Made by a program: the position numbers and the translations under genes. From a bacterium (GTDB taxonomy: Bacteria; UBA9089; JAHJRX01): a stretch of 45,614 nt of DNA. The notes beneath the pieces were generated by a model. That model did no database searches, was not told where the DNA came from, and saw only the letters and a list, made by a program, of their open reading frames with translations. Position 1 is the first letter of the stretch. The number at the start of each line of letters is the position of its first letter. The stretch is from contig JASEGW010000001.1 in assembly GCA_030017825.1 (NCBI GenBank), positions 1 to 45,614 of the forward strand, written 5' to 3'. Below, in pieces: positions 10,501-17,538 of the stretch.

Positions 10501-10642
10501 TATCAGCCCTGATGCTATTTTAGCTGCGATTGAAAGAAGCCATCTTGACCCTCAAACTAAACAACTGTTAAAGGCCAAGATGGCTAGGAAAATGAATTTG
10601 TGGCAGCGACAACTTCCTACCAGAGAGTTCAGAGGGTATTAA
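4577..10642 (+). CDS. giant polyvalent internal virion protein (2021 aa) with HExxH metallopeptidase domain
   Basis: 2021 residues, start with AGGAGA upstream, 8 bp after the previous stop. Visible parts: a hydrophobic glycine-rich segment at about 115-150 (IIGAGVAYSAGLIGLPAMII) that could enter the inner membrane; Lys/Glu-rich coiled coils at about 340-480; a zinc metallopeptidase signature HEVTH at residues 994-998, with a downstream EFISEVF about 75 residues later that could supply the third ligand; and a long helical C-terminal half. T7-type gp16 ejection proteins are also very large, but the embedded HExxH module is characteristic of 'polyvalent' phage proteins delivered with DNA. Last gene of the rightward arm, overlapping the convergent ligase gene by 14 bases. 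Confidence 0.7.
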   Translation: MTEEIFIPVEEKMGRAPEFIQGGTESFVPVGPLKSADMLDYLKEPVEWVKSGLGGLARGMGAVFKTAAVLIPGAEEILKPNITALEEATEWWEPKETAPGQVSKWVRSAAHSIGQSTTTGIIGAGVAYSAGLIGLPAMIIGAILSKGGFFGGADWYDLTKDIEKAAINAGATPEEIRILQSEFAAWKAAHAAAEVVGEIGPDLITARVIGLTGSPLIREPIKRSIMSVFGVFAKKMGWAQLAEGTGEQFTTAVQYRATEKIGLPQPSYWDQVIDTGAVTAIQTGFMAGVGISVANRTRGRSVEAFKKEMKLEMSAKLVKDGVDKDTADTIADTIIKKATKSDLVDAAIAELESREKAKKATKKERAVKKEEKKEKVVEKARETINIIMAPEAVTKEEFVEVKEEKPTAREEKLAKLTAERKTYLDSLVEQVKGLEIAGRIRVEELSTDEQQYLISKGVTFDTDRMGKPTIGYSQERRVEDLRTKVRTIREEKLAKLKGEAPTGLMLPEAELPKQEVSYIRLEPSLESPEIPNVIVKDLSGQPVVFNPDIHTLANIDKATARRDIGSWVPVAKVETTRERRIRILREAGRLPKPTVEEVTVPGERGPQIEAIAAIKKMLPGFIEHVAAMSKKGWNIEDFVNDPDVRADLEEIGVPEDRYYDLILDVKEESGAMTSVDILDKQIRDEQRRLDEDFAAIDKMKDEEAMQRFPVEVDNYYDADQKRWVQLEKENIAENIEQQFVNPPPTLEEVPIVVEVSKEKKKAFSLKVTSNTVWYLPETEAMAQLDALKRVKMDWNSDIDTILHALGIHTTAAYHTSGTVPFEALGKLRDNLDYFKKNMSNAEFAKVENTVDSLRKYMIAVSDTIKATEPTISEKAPIRLSDMEKYNSAVKKVIAEELVRLVSAGGNANSLINFILERRERFTGSQAALAEFYSSPHIRRYLEKVTMALGTGFYKSGAYYLWAGKSEGDVAGPAVVFEPFYADRGMDSVGEDILHEVTHALTAELLYDSKSFRDKVSQLRLRAMDQLGENDRRVLFGLQNDASVFHSLGFENLGFSRGWEYASIYYGLTNDREFISEVFTSPAMQEFLSAIPVETSQEGVFSSLWQKFKEILSVSIFGKPPSERESTLLDEALKIGHEVIEAQAAHAGLAYEGRERKEDAATPRIKSISIEDTLKHHPLKGSGVHAGVGGPLHQTVHIKESPIDVPVLATYVESPLFALRDHPDALKFAERAIEALGIWSYNRGIGLMEVDRMERNLSQPEREEVTSIMKEIENGEVIDLDKLDPKIKQGVIDLRKFLDLYKEKHKKFLRESLVLGANSTEARILADVLIGGNNVIDATKKWNRYARDYNLTSQDESRMATTTYANVLELLKEWKEIENFGIKDYITHAMRGSIALFDSEGRVVSFAQTKKKAVDEALRYLQQNPTIDSLTVDTTYRLDKDFQTLVSQKYYRVMKSKIAKIIDQHTKDIDKDLAERLKAVLPGRGIAIKPQKVWSQFLQEREEVLPGEKDIFDILPLYVHSIEKKHAIDPYIIQLRDHLSDFNDRPNVKKMLEDQLEAIRGQYSVGDAIVDDLMKKFGFETSFAYARGTGAARVLITNLKLGYRPVAALINLLSGMGHVWVKTSARYMIEANRMLSTKGGEDFIKKNAASLGTSIVESMGGDLENRLRWYSPLKIFQAPELPNRKLSFMTSYLFARGEFGHDEETALEFAKRSVDLQEFNYSVAAVPKIMRGPTGRTVFQFKPYLVKEIEFIRGLKGANQWAKYLTMQAVIGGPRGLMVTLKSLPVIAAIGGVGWLDELDTWLNNNYPRLSRGVFGFFGIDASAPAAFQFPEKAADWAGVLISDIVRFGKDVVQPFIDGESYIWEDIKKYTKGTIPIWRLWCDAFNGIMSEDGWILDDKGDNKYKVEDWTDILKMVGGFKPLKASVQELEVRMAEELEKRERKQANKIVEQIVKRSRMIDVEIVTDELIEEVGTHAISPDAILAAIERSHLDPQTKQLLKAKMARKMNLWQRQLPTREFRGY

Positions 10643-11168
10643 TCTTTGGTTCTACTCCATCTTTTCCAAATGTTTTCTTGAGTAGAAAATTTCCAGCAAT
10701 ATGATGGATGACAATTCCCTCAGGCTTCATAAATCCTGGAGCAGCCATACTTCCATTACTAAGAAGCTCACTTAGTATTTCATGGACTGGAGGAGGAAAG
10801 TCTCCTGTCCAGAGTGTAGGAACTACACTACAACAGGCAGGACGAGTGTAGGGATCGCCCCACTTCTTTAAGTTAAATAGAGAAAACACCCTCTCTTTTA
10901 TTCCATACCCTCTGTTAATCTTATACCCCCACCACTCTCCAAAATGCCAACCAGGGCCAAGCTCTAATAACTCATCTTTATTTTCATGCGCCCACTTTGC
11001 AAAGCCGTGGTTGTCTTTTTCAGGAGTTATCCATTGAGTTCTTGATCCAACTAGAAAAACGCCTTCATTAGAAATATAGATGCTCCCATTAGTTCCATCA
11101 ATTTTCTCTGTTACAACGCAGTCTCTTGAGTATCTATAAATCTTTGGGAATGCTATAAAGTCGGTCAT
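10629..11168 (-). CDS. RNA/DNA ligase family nucleotidyltransferase (short)
   Basis: 179 residues with the covalent nucleotidyltransferase motifs in order: motif I EKIDGTNG (adenylated Lys at about residue 22), motif III WHFGEWWG, motif IV EGIVIHH, and motif V LLKKTF near the C terminus. This set defines the ATP-dependent ligase/capping superfamily and most resembles phage RNA-ligase-type proteins. It is shorter than typical ligases and has no OB-fold or DNA-binding extension, so whether it seals RNA or DNA is open. It is the last gene of the leftward arm, preceded by palindrome 11179-11202 and a GGGGTG ribosome site. Confidence 0.8.
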   Translation of the reverse strand: MTDFIAFPKIYRYSRDCVVTEKIDGTNGSIYISNEGVFLVGSRTQWITPEKDNHGFAKWAHENKDELLELGPGWHFGEWWGYKINRGYGIKERVFSLFNLKKWGDPYTRPACCSVVPTLWTGDFPPPVHEILSELLSNGSMAAPGFMKPEGIVIHHIAGNFLLKKTFGKDGVEPKINTL

Positions 11169-11178
11169 TATTTCACCC

Positions 11179-11202
11179 CTTTGTTTAAAATTTTAAACAT
11201 AG
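11179..11202. promoter_or_regulatory. dispersed palindrome, copy 2
   Basis: Core GTTTAAAATTTTAAAC with flanks CTTT and ATAG, immediately upstream of the ligase gene on the minus strand. Confidence 0.88.
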
Positions 11203-11424
11203 TTAAACATAAATCGAAAGATTTCTCTCTCGTAGCTCGTCATGTATGAGGGCTCTTACTGCTTCGAGAGCCTCTATAACTGATGTAAATTTATGGCCGT
11301 ACTCTAGGTAATTCCTAATCTCTTGATCTATATCGTACAGAATTGTGGCATATTTACTTCCATTGATAGCCTGTCCAAGCTCACTTTCCTCCTCAGGTAA
11401 ATTAAATTCAAGTATCACTTTCAT
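11203..11424 (-). CDS. hypothetical protein, 73 aa
   Basis: 73 residues, acidic and helical, starting MKVILEFNLPEEESE; no recognised family. A strong GGAGG site precedes the ATG, which overlaps the stop of the upstream membrane protein by one base, so the two are probably co-translated. Proteins with this 'strand then DEELREA helix' look are common in phage early operons, without a known role. Confidence 0.7.
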   Translation of the reverse strand: MKVILEFNLPEEESELGQAINGSKYATILYDIDQEIRNYLEYGHKFTSVIEALEAVRALIHDELRERNLSIYV

Positions 11425-11753
11425 TACTCTCCCTCCTTTTTTAGTTTAATAATCTCAATGGGCGGAAGCGCCTTATATCTTCCCTTCTTATCCCTTAATT
11501 TTTTAGCTGGCCATCTATCATCTGCCCACATTGCCAATGGAGTTCCAATAATAGAACCAAAGACGTTAAATAATATATAAGTCATATCTGTTATATATAG
11601 TGTAATCTCTAATGAAATCAAGCCAGTTATTAAACCACTGAATAAGGCAGCTTGTATTTTATGACCACTTGACACTCTTCTTAAATAGAAGACTACCAAT
11701 ATGTCATCAGTTACGCTTAATGTAAACACTATCAAGCCTATTAGCCAACTCAT
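11424..11753 (-). CDS. small multi-pass membrane protein
   Basis: 109 residues with three likely membrane segments: about 3-22 (LIGLIVFTLSVTDDILVVFY), 35-53 (ALFSGLITGLISLEITLYI) and 58-76 (YILFNVFGSIIGTPLAM), then a basic cytoplasmic tail. GGAGGG precedes the ATG. It lies in the replication arm between a helicase-like gene and an unknown gene. Possible roles include envelope modification or superinfection exclusion, but nothing in the sequence decides this. Confidence 0.7.
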   Translation of the reverse strand: MSWLIGLIVFTLSVTDDILVVFYLRRVSSGHKIQAALFSGLITGLISLEITLYITDMTYILFNVFGSIIGTPLAMWADDRWPAKKLRDKKGRYKALPPIEIIKLKKEGE

Positions 11754-12956
11754 CTACCCTCCAATCCCATACTTTTCTTCCATTGGCTTTGTACCTTTAT
11801 AAACAAGCACAGGGTCATTTCCAATAGTTGCTATTGTTATAACCTTCATCTGCTCTAATGTTTTAATGACAGCATTCATATCTTCAAGATCTGCGTCATT
11901 ATGAAACTCCCTTATTAAATCAGACGTCCTAACATTATGATTCAGTGCGATATAGCTCCATGCTCTCACTAACACATCAGCCATCTTTGCTTTTCCAACT
12001 CCACTAAAAACATAAGACATTCTTTTTTCAACATCTAACATAAATCCTATTGCTCTTTCTAAGTCCCTCAGTTTCAAAACCATATCATCTGTTCTTGAAA
12101 CATTTGCTATTATGCTTAATTTTAGTGCATGAATCGCTCTCCTCTCAATGTATCCACTCAATCTCGTATCACTGAAGGGTGGGTTATCATCCTGTGCAGG
12201 GTACCACTGATTCCAAAAATCTAAATACTCTTGTGATACTTTAAAGCTGCCGGCGAGCATTAACATCTGTTCTAAATCTGTCTGTAATACTTCCCTCAAT
12301 TCCAACTCCTCCTTTGTTAAAAAAGGACAGGTAACTGACTTAGCTTTTCTCTTTTCATACACTAAGATCATTCGAGCTGTAAGGCCGCCGCCGATAGCAT
12401 CAGGAGGTAACGTACTCCTTAATAATTCAGGGGTGGTTGCACCTAATAAATTTACCCATACTCCAATAAGCTCATCGGTGCCCTGATTTTTAGTACGATA
12501 TGTCCAGCGGTCTTTGCAGTCATACCAGTCGCATAAATCAGCCATCATCTGCAAATTGTTATAGCCTAAAAACACAGTCAGCTCTTGACTATGAACGGTT
12601 AGTGAACAGTGGATTAGAGGACGACCTTGCACATCAATCTGTGTATTACTACTCAGCTTCAAATCTTTAATTAAGGCTTCTCGAGTTATTGCTTCAGCAG
12701 CCAATCTAATTCCTAAATCTCTAAGAAATGGATAGCCAAGATTCATGGCGGTTCCCTTTCTCGATCCTGAAGGTCCAACTAATACAACATATAGATTTGG
12801 GAATATATTAAAGTGTCCCCAAGGAAGGCTGCACTTCCTCTGAAGCATCGCTGCAATAGTGGAGATAGCCGTCCACAATCTAAAGCTCCTCCTGGGCTCG
12901 GTATTTTCAGTGAATTCTAAAAATGAGTCTATCCAATCATTTAGTTTTCTTGCCAT
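11754..12956 (-). CDS. DUF3987-like replicative helicase ATPase
   Basis: 400 residues. The N-terminal segment (WTAISTIAAMLQRK followed by PNLYVVLVGPSGSRKGTAM, Walker A GPSGSRKGT at about residue 60) and the following region resemble the DUF3987 family, RecA-like ATPases often associated with primase domains in phages. No primase catalytic motif is seen in this protein or nearby, so priming may depend on the host. The start is supported by GAGGGG upstream; the first 16 bases overlap the HNH gene. Being next to the DNA polymerase, it probably unwinds DNA at the fork; this is inferred. Confidence 0.65.
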   Translation of the reverse strand: MARKLNDWIDSFLEFTENTEPRRSFRLWTAISTIAAMLQRKCSLPWGHFNIFPNLYVVLVGPSGSRKGTAMNLGYPFLRDLGIRLAAEAITREALIKDLKLSSNTQIDVQGRPLIHCSLTVHSQELTVFLGYNNLQMMADLCDWYDCKDRWTYRTKNQGTDELIGVWVNLLGATTPELLRSTLPPDAIGGGLTARMILVYEKRKAKSVTCPFLTKEELELREVLQTDLEQMLMLAGSFKVSQEYLDFWNQWYPAQDDNPPFSDTRLSGYIERRAIHALKLSIIANVSRTDDMVLKLRDLERAIGFMLDVEKRMSYVFSGVGKAKMADVLVRAWSYIALNHNVRTSDLIREFHNDADLEDMNAVIKTLEQMKVITIATIGNDPVLVYKGTKPMEEKYGIGG

Positions 12957-13429
12957 CTCAGCCCCTCAAGAATTTTATATATTGCTGAGATGCTCAAGTT
13001 ATATTTAAAGGCTAACGAACCCACGCTAGCTCCTAATTTTTTAGATTCTCTTATTTCTTCAGCATCCTTCTTATTAATTTTTTGGCCAGTAGTTCTTTTA
13101 CAAATAACCATGTATGCTGCATTTTCTTTTGCAGTGCCATTATATAGATGAGCTGGGTTAACACATCTTCTATTGTTGCAGATATGACATATCTGTCCTG
13201 TTAGTGGAATATCTACTCTCTTATAAATAAACCACGCTAATAAAGACGCATGTACTATCGAATCACCTAAGCGAACGCTTGCATACTTATTCTTCCATTC
13301 CCAACAACTCCCCATTATCGGATTCACTACTCTGTAAGATATACTTGAGTGGAACTTTCGGGTGAGTGAGGATGCATTCTTCATAAATACTTTTAAGTTG
13401 CGTTGCCAGTTCACCAGCGCTATCTCCAT
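12941..13429 (-). CDS. HNH homing endonuclease with C-terminal HTH
   Basis: Up to 162 residues. The HNH_3-type core is visible as ICHICNNRRCVNPAHLYNGT, followed by ENAAYM. The C-terminal GASVGSLAFKYNLSISAIYK is a helix-turn-helix typical of free-standing phage homing endonucleases. It sits between the DNA polymerase and helicase genes and overlaps the polymerase 3' end. The first ATG (13429) has AGGAG at good spacing but lies inside polymerase codons; ATG 13384 and 13315 are alternatives and the conserved domain begins near the latter. It probably spreads by cutting intron-less or HNH-less alleles at this locus. Confidence 0.85.
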   Translation of the reverse strand: MEIALVNWQRNLKVFMKNASSLTRKFHSSISYRVVNPIMGSCWEWKNKYASVRLGDSIVHASLLAWFIYKRVDIPLTGQICHICNNRRCVNPAHLYNGTAKENAAYMVICKRTTGQKINKKDAEEIRESKKLGASVGSLAFKYNLSISAIYKILEGLRWQEN

Positions 13430-15833
13430 ATTTTACTCCTATCATGTTTCCAAGATTAGTTCCTATTTTTACATCAACTGGTACAACAAACTTAGAGCCA
13501 TGCCACTCTAAGGGAGTTGTCATAAGATTTACTAACTTTAGAAGTGCTTCAGCATGCTCTATCCAACTATAAGATAGAGGAATTTGAAATAGAATAGCAT
13601 CGTGAATTTGGTTGAGGAGGTCGAGTATTTTAAAGTTGCCTTGGTCTTCATAGATTGGGATAATAGCTTGTCTGTTCACCTTATCGGCGATTGTACTTTG
13701 TGGAATGTAAGCATATAAATCTTTAAATAGGTCGTCTCCCCACTGGCCTAAAAATAGTTGTTTTCTCCCAAATAAATTTGTAAGTACTCTATTATTCTTT
13801 CTACAAGCCTCCACTATCCAGTTCCAATATTGCCTAACACCAGGATACATTTGATGATAGCGTGCATGGATAAACCTACCCTCTGCTTCTGGTAAATCAC
13901 AATCGAGTGAGAACTTAACATAGCCCTCTCCATAATTAAAAGCATGATTTGACTTCTTACCCCAAAACCTTTGACTATGTTCACCGTTGCCCATAGGACT
14001 ACTACCTGGCTCATTACTAACTCGATTAAAAGGGATATTAAGAATTAAGGAAGCAGTCTGTCTGTGAACGTCTCTGCCAGTATCAAATGCTTCCTTCATC
14101 AACGGCTCAGGTGCGATATTAGCTACAATTCTATTTTCACCCTGATTTAAATCAAGATGATAAAGTAAGCAGCCCTCATCTACTATAACAAAAGGATAAA
14201 ACATTCTTGGCAATGTCTGTACATTACCACCTTCTCCTAAAATATCCTTAGATGCTGACAATCTTCCATATCTTGAGCCGATAGGGTTCATTGAAGAATG
14301 GAGTCTGCCATCACTGCCAATTACCATATCTAGATATGAAGTTTTAAACTTATGTGCCTTTCTATAATCTCTCATCATTACTGCAACAGGGATGCCCCTT
14401 CGGGCTAATCTTCTTATTGCATTTTGATCAGTCGTCGGGCGGCCTTTCTTCGTATACGGCTCAATACCTAACTCCTTATAAAAATAGGTGGCAACTTGAT
14501 CAGGACTCCTTGGGTTAAATGAGTGCCCAACAGCTTTCACAATCTTGGCTTCTAGTTCTATCAATCTTTTATCTGCTTCTTCATTTGCCTTCTTCAATCC
14601 TTCAACATCTATTTTCATTCCTCTCTCTTGCATATAGACGCAGGGGCCAATCATTCTTCGCTGCCACTGGTATGTTTCCCAATTTCCCTGCCTCACTAAT
14701 TCAGCATCCAACTTTGGCCTAATCTCAGAGACAATAGCAGCATCCTTTGCATTATACACGCCAAACTTCCTCTCATCAAATAGCTTTGTTTGCTTCTTTC
14801 GCTCATCCTTATAATAGGGTTCTCTTGTGTATAAAGATGTGATGAAGCCTAAGCTCTTTGGAAAGTCAGGGAATAAAATGCCCATCTGAACCATTGTATC
14901 TTCCATATTCTTGACTACTATTCCAAGTTTGCGAAACATGAAAGCAGCATCAAATGTTATATTTTGATTCTCCTTCACTATTTCTGTATTCTCCATCAAT
15001 TCAGCAATTAACCTCCATACGTGTGCCTCTTGAGGTGGCGTTAGGAAGGCTTCGCTTTGTGAAGTAAACGAAATTGAAATAGCATCACTTGGAGACTTAG
15101 CTATTGCCACATGGCTTATTTCTTCATTCAAAACCTCAATATCAACTGCCAACCTCTTCTCAACTTTACAACTCTCCAAATATCCACAGATTTCTGCATA
15201 TGAAGGCAGCACTATTAAGTTGCGAGATGGCAAACTTATAGTAGGTGTTTTGGATTCTTCAAGTATCCTTTTTAGATCAGCCTTGATAAAGTACTTGAAG
15301 ATAGGATTTTTATTTGGAAGTGCTGCTGCAGGGTGGATAGTTGGAATGACCTTCATTCCAGGCCAGAAGTTACCTTCCAGTATTGAGCCTCTCCGCTTTG
15401 TAATTGCAGTTAAGCCTGTTAAAGCATATAGTGAAACGTTGCCAGCAGGCACGAAGACATTGGCTCTTAAACCTTTTAATTCCTCAATTAACTTATCCCT
15501 ATATTTAATGAAAGCTGGAGTAATTGTAACCCCCCCTTGTGAGTTAACTCTAAACCAAGGTGTTAAATCGTCCTGATAGGGATCAAATTTACTTTTTCCA
15601 GGTCTCTCCTTTATAACATTAGTAAGGTAAATATCAGATCGTGTTAGGCCTACTGAGTGCATTAACTCAGTCATCAGTTTGCCAGCAGGTGCGTTTGGGC
15701 TAAAAGGCCTACCCTCCTTTACTTCAATGACACCAGGAGCCTCACCAATCCAAGCTATCTTTGCATCATGCGAGCCTTCACCCCCTACACGTTTACCTAC
15801 ATAAAGGTTTGCATTTTGAAAAGGGTTTGTCAT
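13287..15833 (-). CDS. uracil-DNA glycosylase-family A DNA polymerase fusion
   Basis: 848 residues. Residues 1 to about 200 are a UDG-superfamily domain: motif A IGEAPG with GRPFSPNAPAGKLM, LTNVI, and motif B TIHPAA; the Fe-S cysteines of family-4 UDGs are absent. Residues about 215-390 form a 3'-5' exonuclease (AVDIEV, NITFDAAF, YNAKDA). Residues about 400-848 form a PolA polymerase: motif A LDLNQGENRIVA, motif B KKSNHAFNYGEGY, motif C QIHDAILF (HDA instead of the usual HDE). No 5' nuclease domain. ATG 15833 follows palindrome 15844-15867, whose arm runs into the AAAGGA ribosome site. This is the replicative polymerase; its HNH neighbour overlaps the 3' end. Confidence 0.92.
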   Translation of the reverse strand: MTNPFQNANLYVGKRVGGEGSHDAKIAWIGEAPGVIEVKEGRPFSPNAPAGKLMTELMHSVGLTRSDIYLTNVIKERPGKSKFDPYQDDLTPWFRVNSQGGVTITPAFIKYRDKLIEELKGLRANVFVPAGNVSLYALTGLTAITKRRGSILEGNFWPGMKVIPTIHPAAALPNKNPIFKYFIKADLKRILEESKTPTISLPSRNLIVLPSYAEICGYLESCKVEKRLAVDIEVLNEEISHVAIAKSPSDAISISFTSQSEAFLTPPQEAHVWRLIAELMENTEIVKENQNITFDAAFMFRKLGIVVKNMEDTMVQMGILFPDFPKSLGFITSLYTREPYYKDERKKQTKLFDERKFGVYNAKDAAIVSEIRPKLDAELVRQGNWETYQWQRRMIGPCVYMQERGMKIDVEGLKKANEEADKRLIELEAKIVKAVGHSFNPRSPDQVATYFYKELGIEPYTKKGRPTTDQNAIRRLARRGIPVAVMMRDYRKAHKFKTSYLDMVIGSDGRLHSSMNPIGSRYGRLSASKDILGEGGNVQTLPRMFYPFVIVDEGCLLYHLDLNQGENRIVANIAPEPLMKEAFDTGRDVHRQTASLILNIPFNRVSNEPGSSPMGNGEHSQRFWGKKSNHAFNYGEGYVKFSLDCDLPEAEGRFIHARYHQMYPGVRQYWNWIVEACRKNNRVLTNLFGRKQLFLGQWGDDLFKDLYAYIPQSTIADKVNRQAIIPIYEDQGNFKILDLLNQIHDAILFQIPLSYSWIEHAEALLKLVNLMTTPLEWHGSKFVVPVDVKIGTNLGNMIGVKYGDSAGELATQLKSIYEECILTHPKVPLKYILQSSESDNGELLGMEE

Positions 15834-15843
15834 AATTAATTTC

Positions 15844-15867
15844 CTTTGTTTAAAATTTTAAACACAG
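15844..15867. promoter_or_regulatory. dispersed palindrome, copy 3
   Basis: Core GTTTAAAATTTTAAAC with flanks CTTT and ACAG, directly upstream of the DNA polymerase ribosome site. Confidence 0.88.
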
Positions 15868-16041
15868 TTATCGTTCAGTTGGATACTGTTTGGCAACGAA
15901 AAGTGCAATTCTTGGCTCTTCAGTTTCTTCCATAATCCTGTCAAACTCCAGTTGCTGTCTTGGAGTAAGTCCTGCAATCATTTCATCTACTTCCTTATCT
16001 GAATACTTATTATAATGCTCGAATATTTCATAGTCACTCAT
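15868..16041 (-). CDS. hypothetical small protein, 57 aa
   Basis: 57 residues starting MSDYEIFEHYNKYSDKEVDE, acidic and helical, no recognised family. It is supported by a strong AGGAGGAGG site upstream and by a 4-base ATGA overlap with the preceding small membrane-protein gene. The stop abuts palindrome 15844-15867, which separates it from the polymerase gene. Confidence 0.7.
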   Translation of the reverse strand: MSDYEIFEHYNKYSDKEVDEMIAGLTPRQQLEFDRIMEETEEPRIALFVAKQYPTER

Positions 16042-16208
16042 AGCTTTTGTATCCTCCTCCTAATGAAAATATGAACTCCGAGTGTTAGTATGTTTAGGTA
16101 GAAAGCACTCCCCAACTCATAGCCTTGAGCTGTCGGGTGGATGAACTTTTTGTAAAACCTGATTTTAGGCATCCAAAAAATTTTCCATGTTCTAAATACT
16201 ATAATCAT
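16038..16208 (-). CDS. small basic membrane-associated protein, 56 aa
   Basis: 56 residues from ATG 16208 (GGGAGG upstream; an in-frame TTG lies at 16226). It is rich in aromatic and basic residues, with one likely membrane segment near the C terminus (GSAFYLNILTLGVHIFI) followed by RRR. It overlaps the end of the ParB-methyltransferase gene by 17 bases and the next gene by the 4-base ATGA, which favours a real, coupled gene. Function unknown. Confidence 0.5.
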   Translation of the reverse strand: MIIVFRTWKIFWMPKIRFYKKFIHPTAQGYELGSAFYLNILTLGVHIFIRRRIQKL

Positions 16209-17538
16209 AGCTCTTATACCTCCCAAATCTCCCTTCGTGTACTCTTAGCATAAAGGAGTCTTTATATTCCCGACTCAACTCATACCCAAAAGCCTGCATT
16301 CCTAAGTTAGACGCAGCCAGTAGTGTATTTCCACTCCCAAGAAACGGAACCATAACTCTACTTCCTGCATTAGCAAATGTACTTAAAATATCCTCCATCA
16401 TTTCAATAGGCCGCTCAGTTTGATGTATACGTCTTGCTGGAGCAACCCAAGGGAAGTCAAACAAGTTTGATCTTGTTTTTTTAACAATCCCACTTCCTTT
16501 GTGTGCATAGAAAAACATTTCGTAATCATTAGATAGGTATAAATCTGGCTGCATAGTTTGGCCCCTTGGTTTCGCCCAGATTCCAGGAATTCTCCTACCT
16601 TTAAATCCAACCTGTCTCATCATTTGATAAACTGGATCGAACCAGGGCTCAGGTCCAAACCAGGCTATAATCCAGCCACTTGGAGATAATACTCGGTAGC
16701 ATTGTTGAATAGTTTTCAACATAAAACTTGGATATTCATCTTCCATAACCTCATTATAATACTTCATATGAGGCTCTCTTGGCCCCCTTAGCTTTCTGAC
16801 TGAAAGTAAGTCTATCGCATATGGAGGATCTAACTCAACAAGGTCGATTGAGCCATTAGGTACGTTTTCTACCTCTTCATGAAAGTCTCCAATTATAAAG
16901 CTATCACACAGCTTCATCAGTTCAACAGGTACACTTCCCCTGTTCTCTTCAACCCTTTTAGCCAGTTCAGCTTTGACAAGCGTCTCCTGCATCATCATTA
17001 ACAGTTTACGAGCATCATCTTTCGTTTTACATTCACGAAGTTCAGGAATTTTCTCAACAGCATGCGCCAGCATTATATCTCCAACGATACTTGCAGGACT
17101 TTTAACTAATAATGAAGCAGTATCACGCTTACTCCACCCCTTTGCACCTGGACTTGTTGAAGTTTTTTCACCATGAATTGCTACTTGTAGATTATGTATC
17201 TGCTCACACAACCTTATTTTCTCAAGCCATGATAGGTCGAGACGATGCATATTTTCGGCTAACTCAATACTTTTATGCTCAAACTCTGTTAATTCTCCGT
17301 GGTAAATTCTACAAGGGATTAATTGAGTATTGAGTTCTTTTAGTGCCCTATATCGTCTACCGCCGGCTAGTAATAGATAGCCAGTTGAAGTTTGTTTTAC
17401 TGCGATTGGCTGAATGATGCCTTCAGCTTTAAGTGAAGCCTTCAATTCTTCTAAGTTTCCGTAGTCTTCCCTTGTTCTTTCACCTTCACTAATCAAATCT
17501 ATAGGAATCATATCAAGTTTAACTTCGCCCAAGCTCAT
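16192..17538 (-). CDS. ParB-like nuclease domain fused to DNA methyltransferase
   Basis: 448 residues from ATG 17538 (AGGAGG, 6-base spacer). Residues about 5-120 are a ParB/Sulfiredoxin-like domain: IQPIAVK, LAGGRRYRAL and AENMHRLDL. The C-terminal half is an N6-adenine/N4-cytosine methyltransferase: catalytic DPPY at about residue 237, then the AdoMet-binding FLGSGNTLLAA near the end, so motif IV precedes motif I (beta-type order). ParB-methylase fusions are known in phages and plasmids; they are thought to modify phage DNA against host restriction or to act in DNA handling. No partner restriction enzyme is visible. Start overlaps the previous stop (TGATG). Confidence 0.9.
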   Translation of the reverse strand: MSLGEVKLDMIPIDLISEGERTREDYGNLEELKASLKAEGIIQPIAVKQTSTGYLLLAGGRRYRALKELNTQLIPCRIYHGELTEFEHKSIELAENMHRLDLSWLEKIRLCEQIHNLQVAIHGEKTSTSPGAKGWSKRDTASLLVKSPASIVGDIMLAHAVEKIPELRECKTKDDARKLLMMMQETLVKAELAKRVEENRGSVPVELMKLCDSFIIGDFHEEVENVPNGSIDLVELDPPYAIDLLSVRKLRGPREPHMKYYNEVMEDEYPSFMLKTIQQCYRVLSPSGWIIAWFGPEPWFDPVYQMMRQVGFKGRRIPGIWAKPRGQTMQPDLYLSNDYEMFFYAHKGSGIVKKTRSNLFDFPWVAPARRIHQTERPIEMMEDILSTFANAGSRVMVPFLGSGNTLLAASNLGMQAFGYELSREYKDSFMLRVHEGRFGRYKSYDYSI

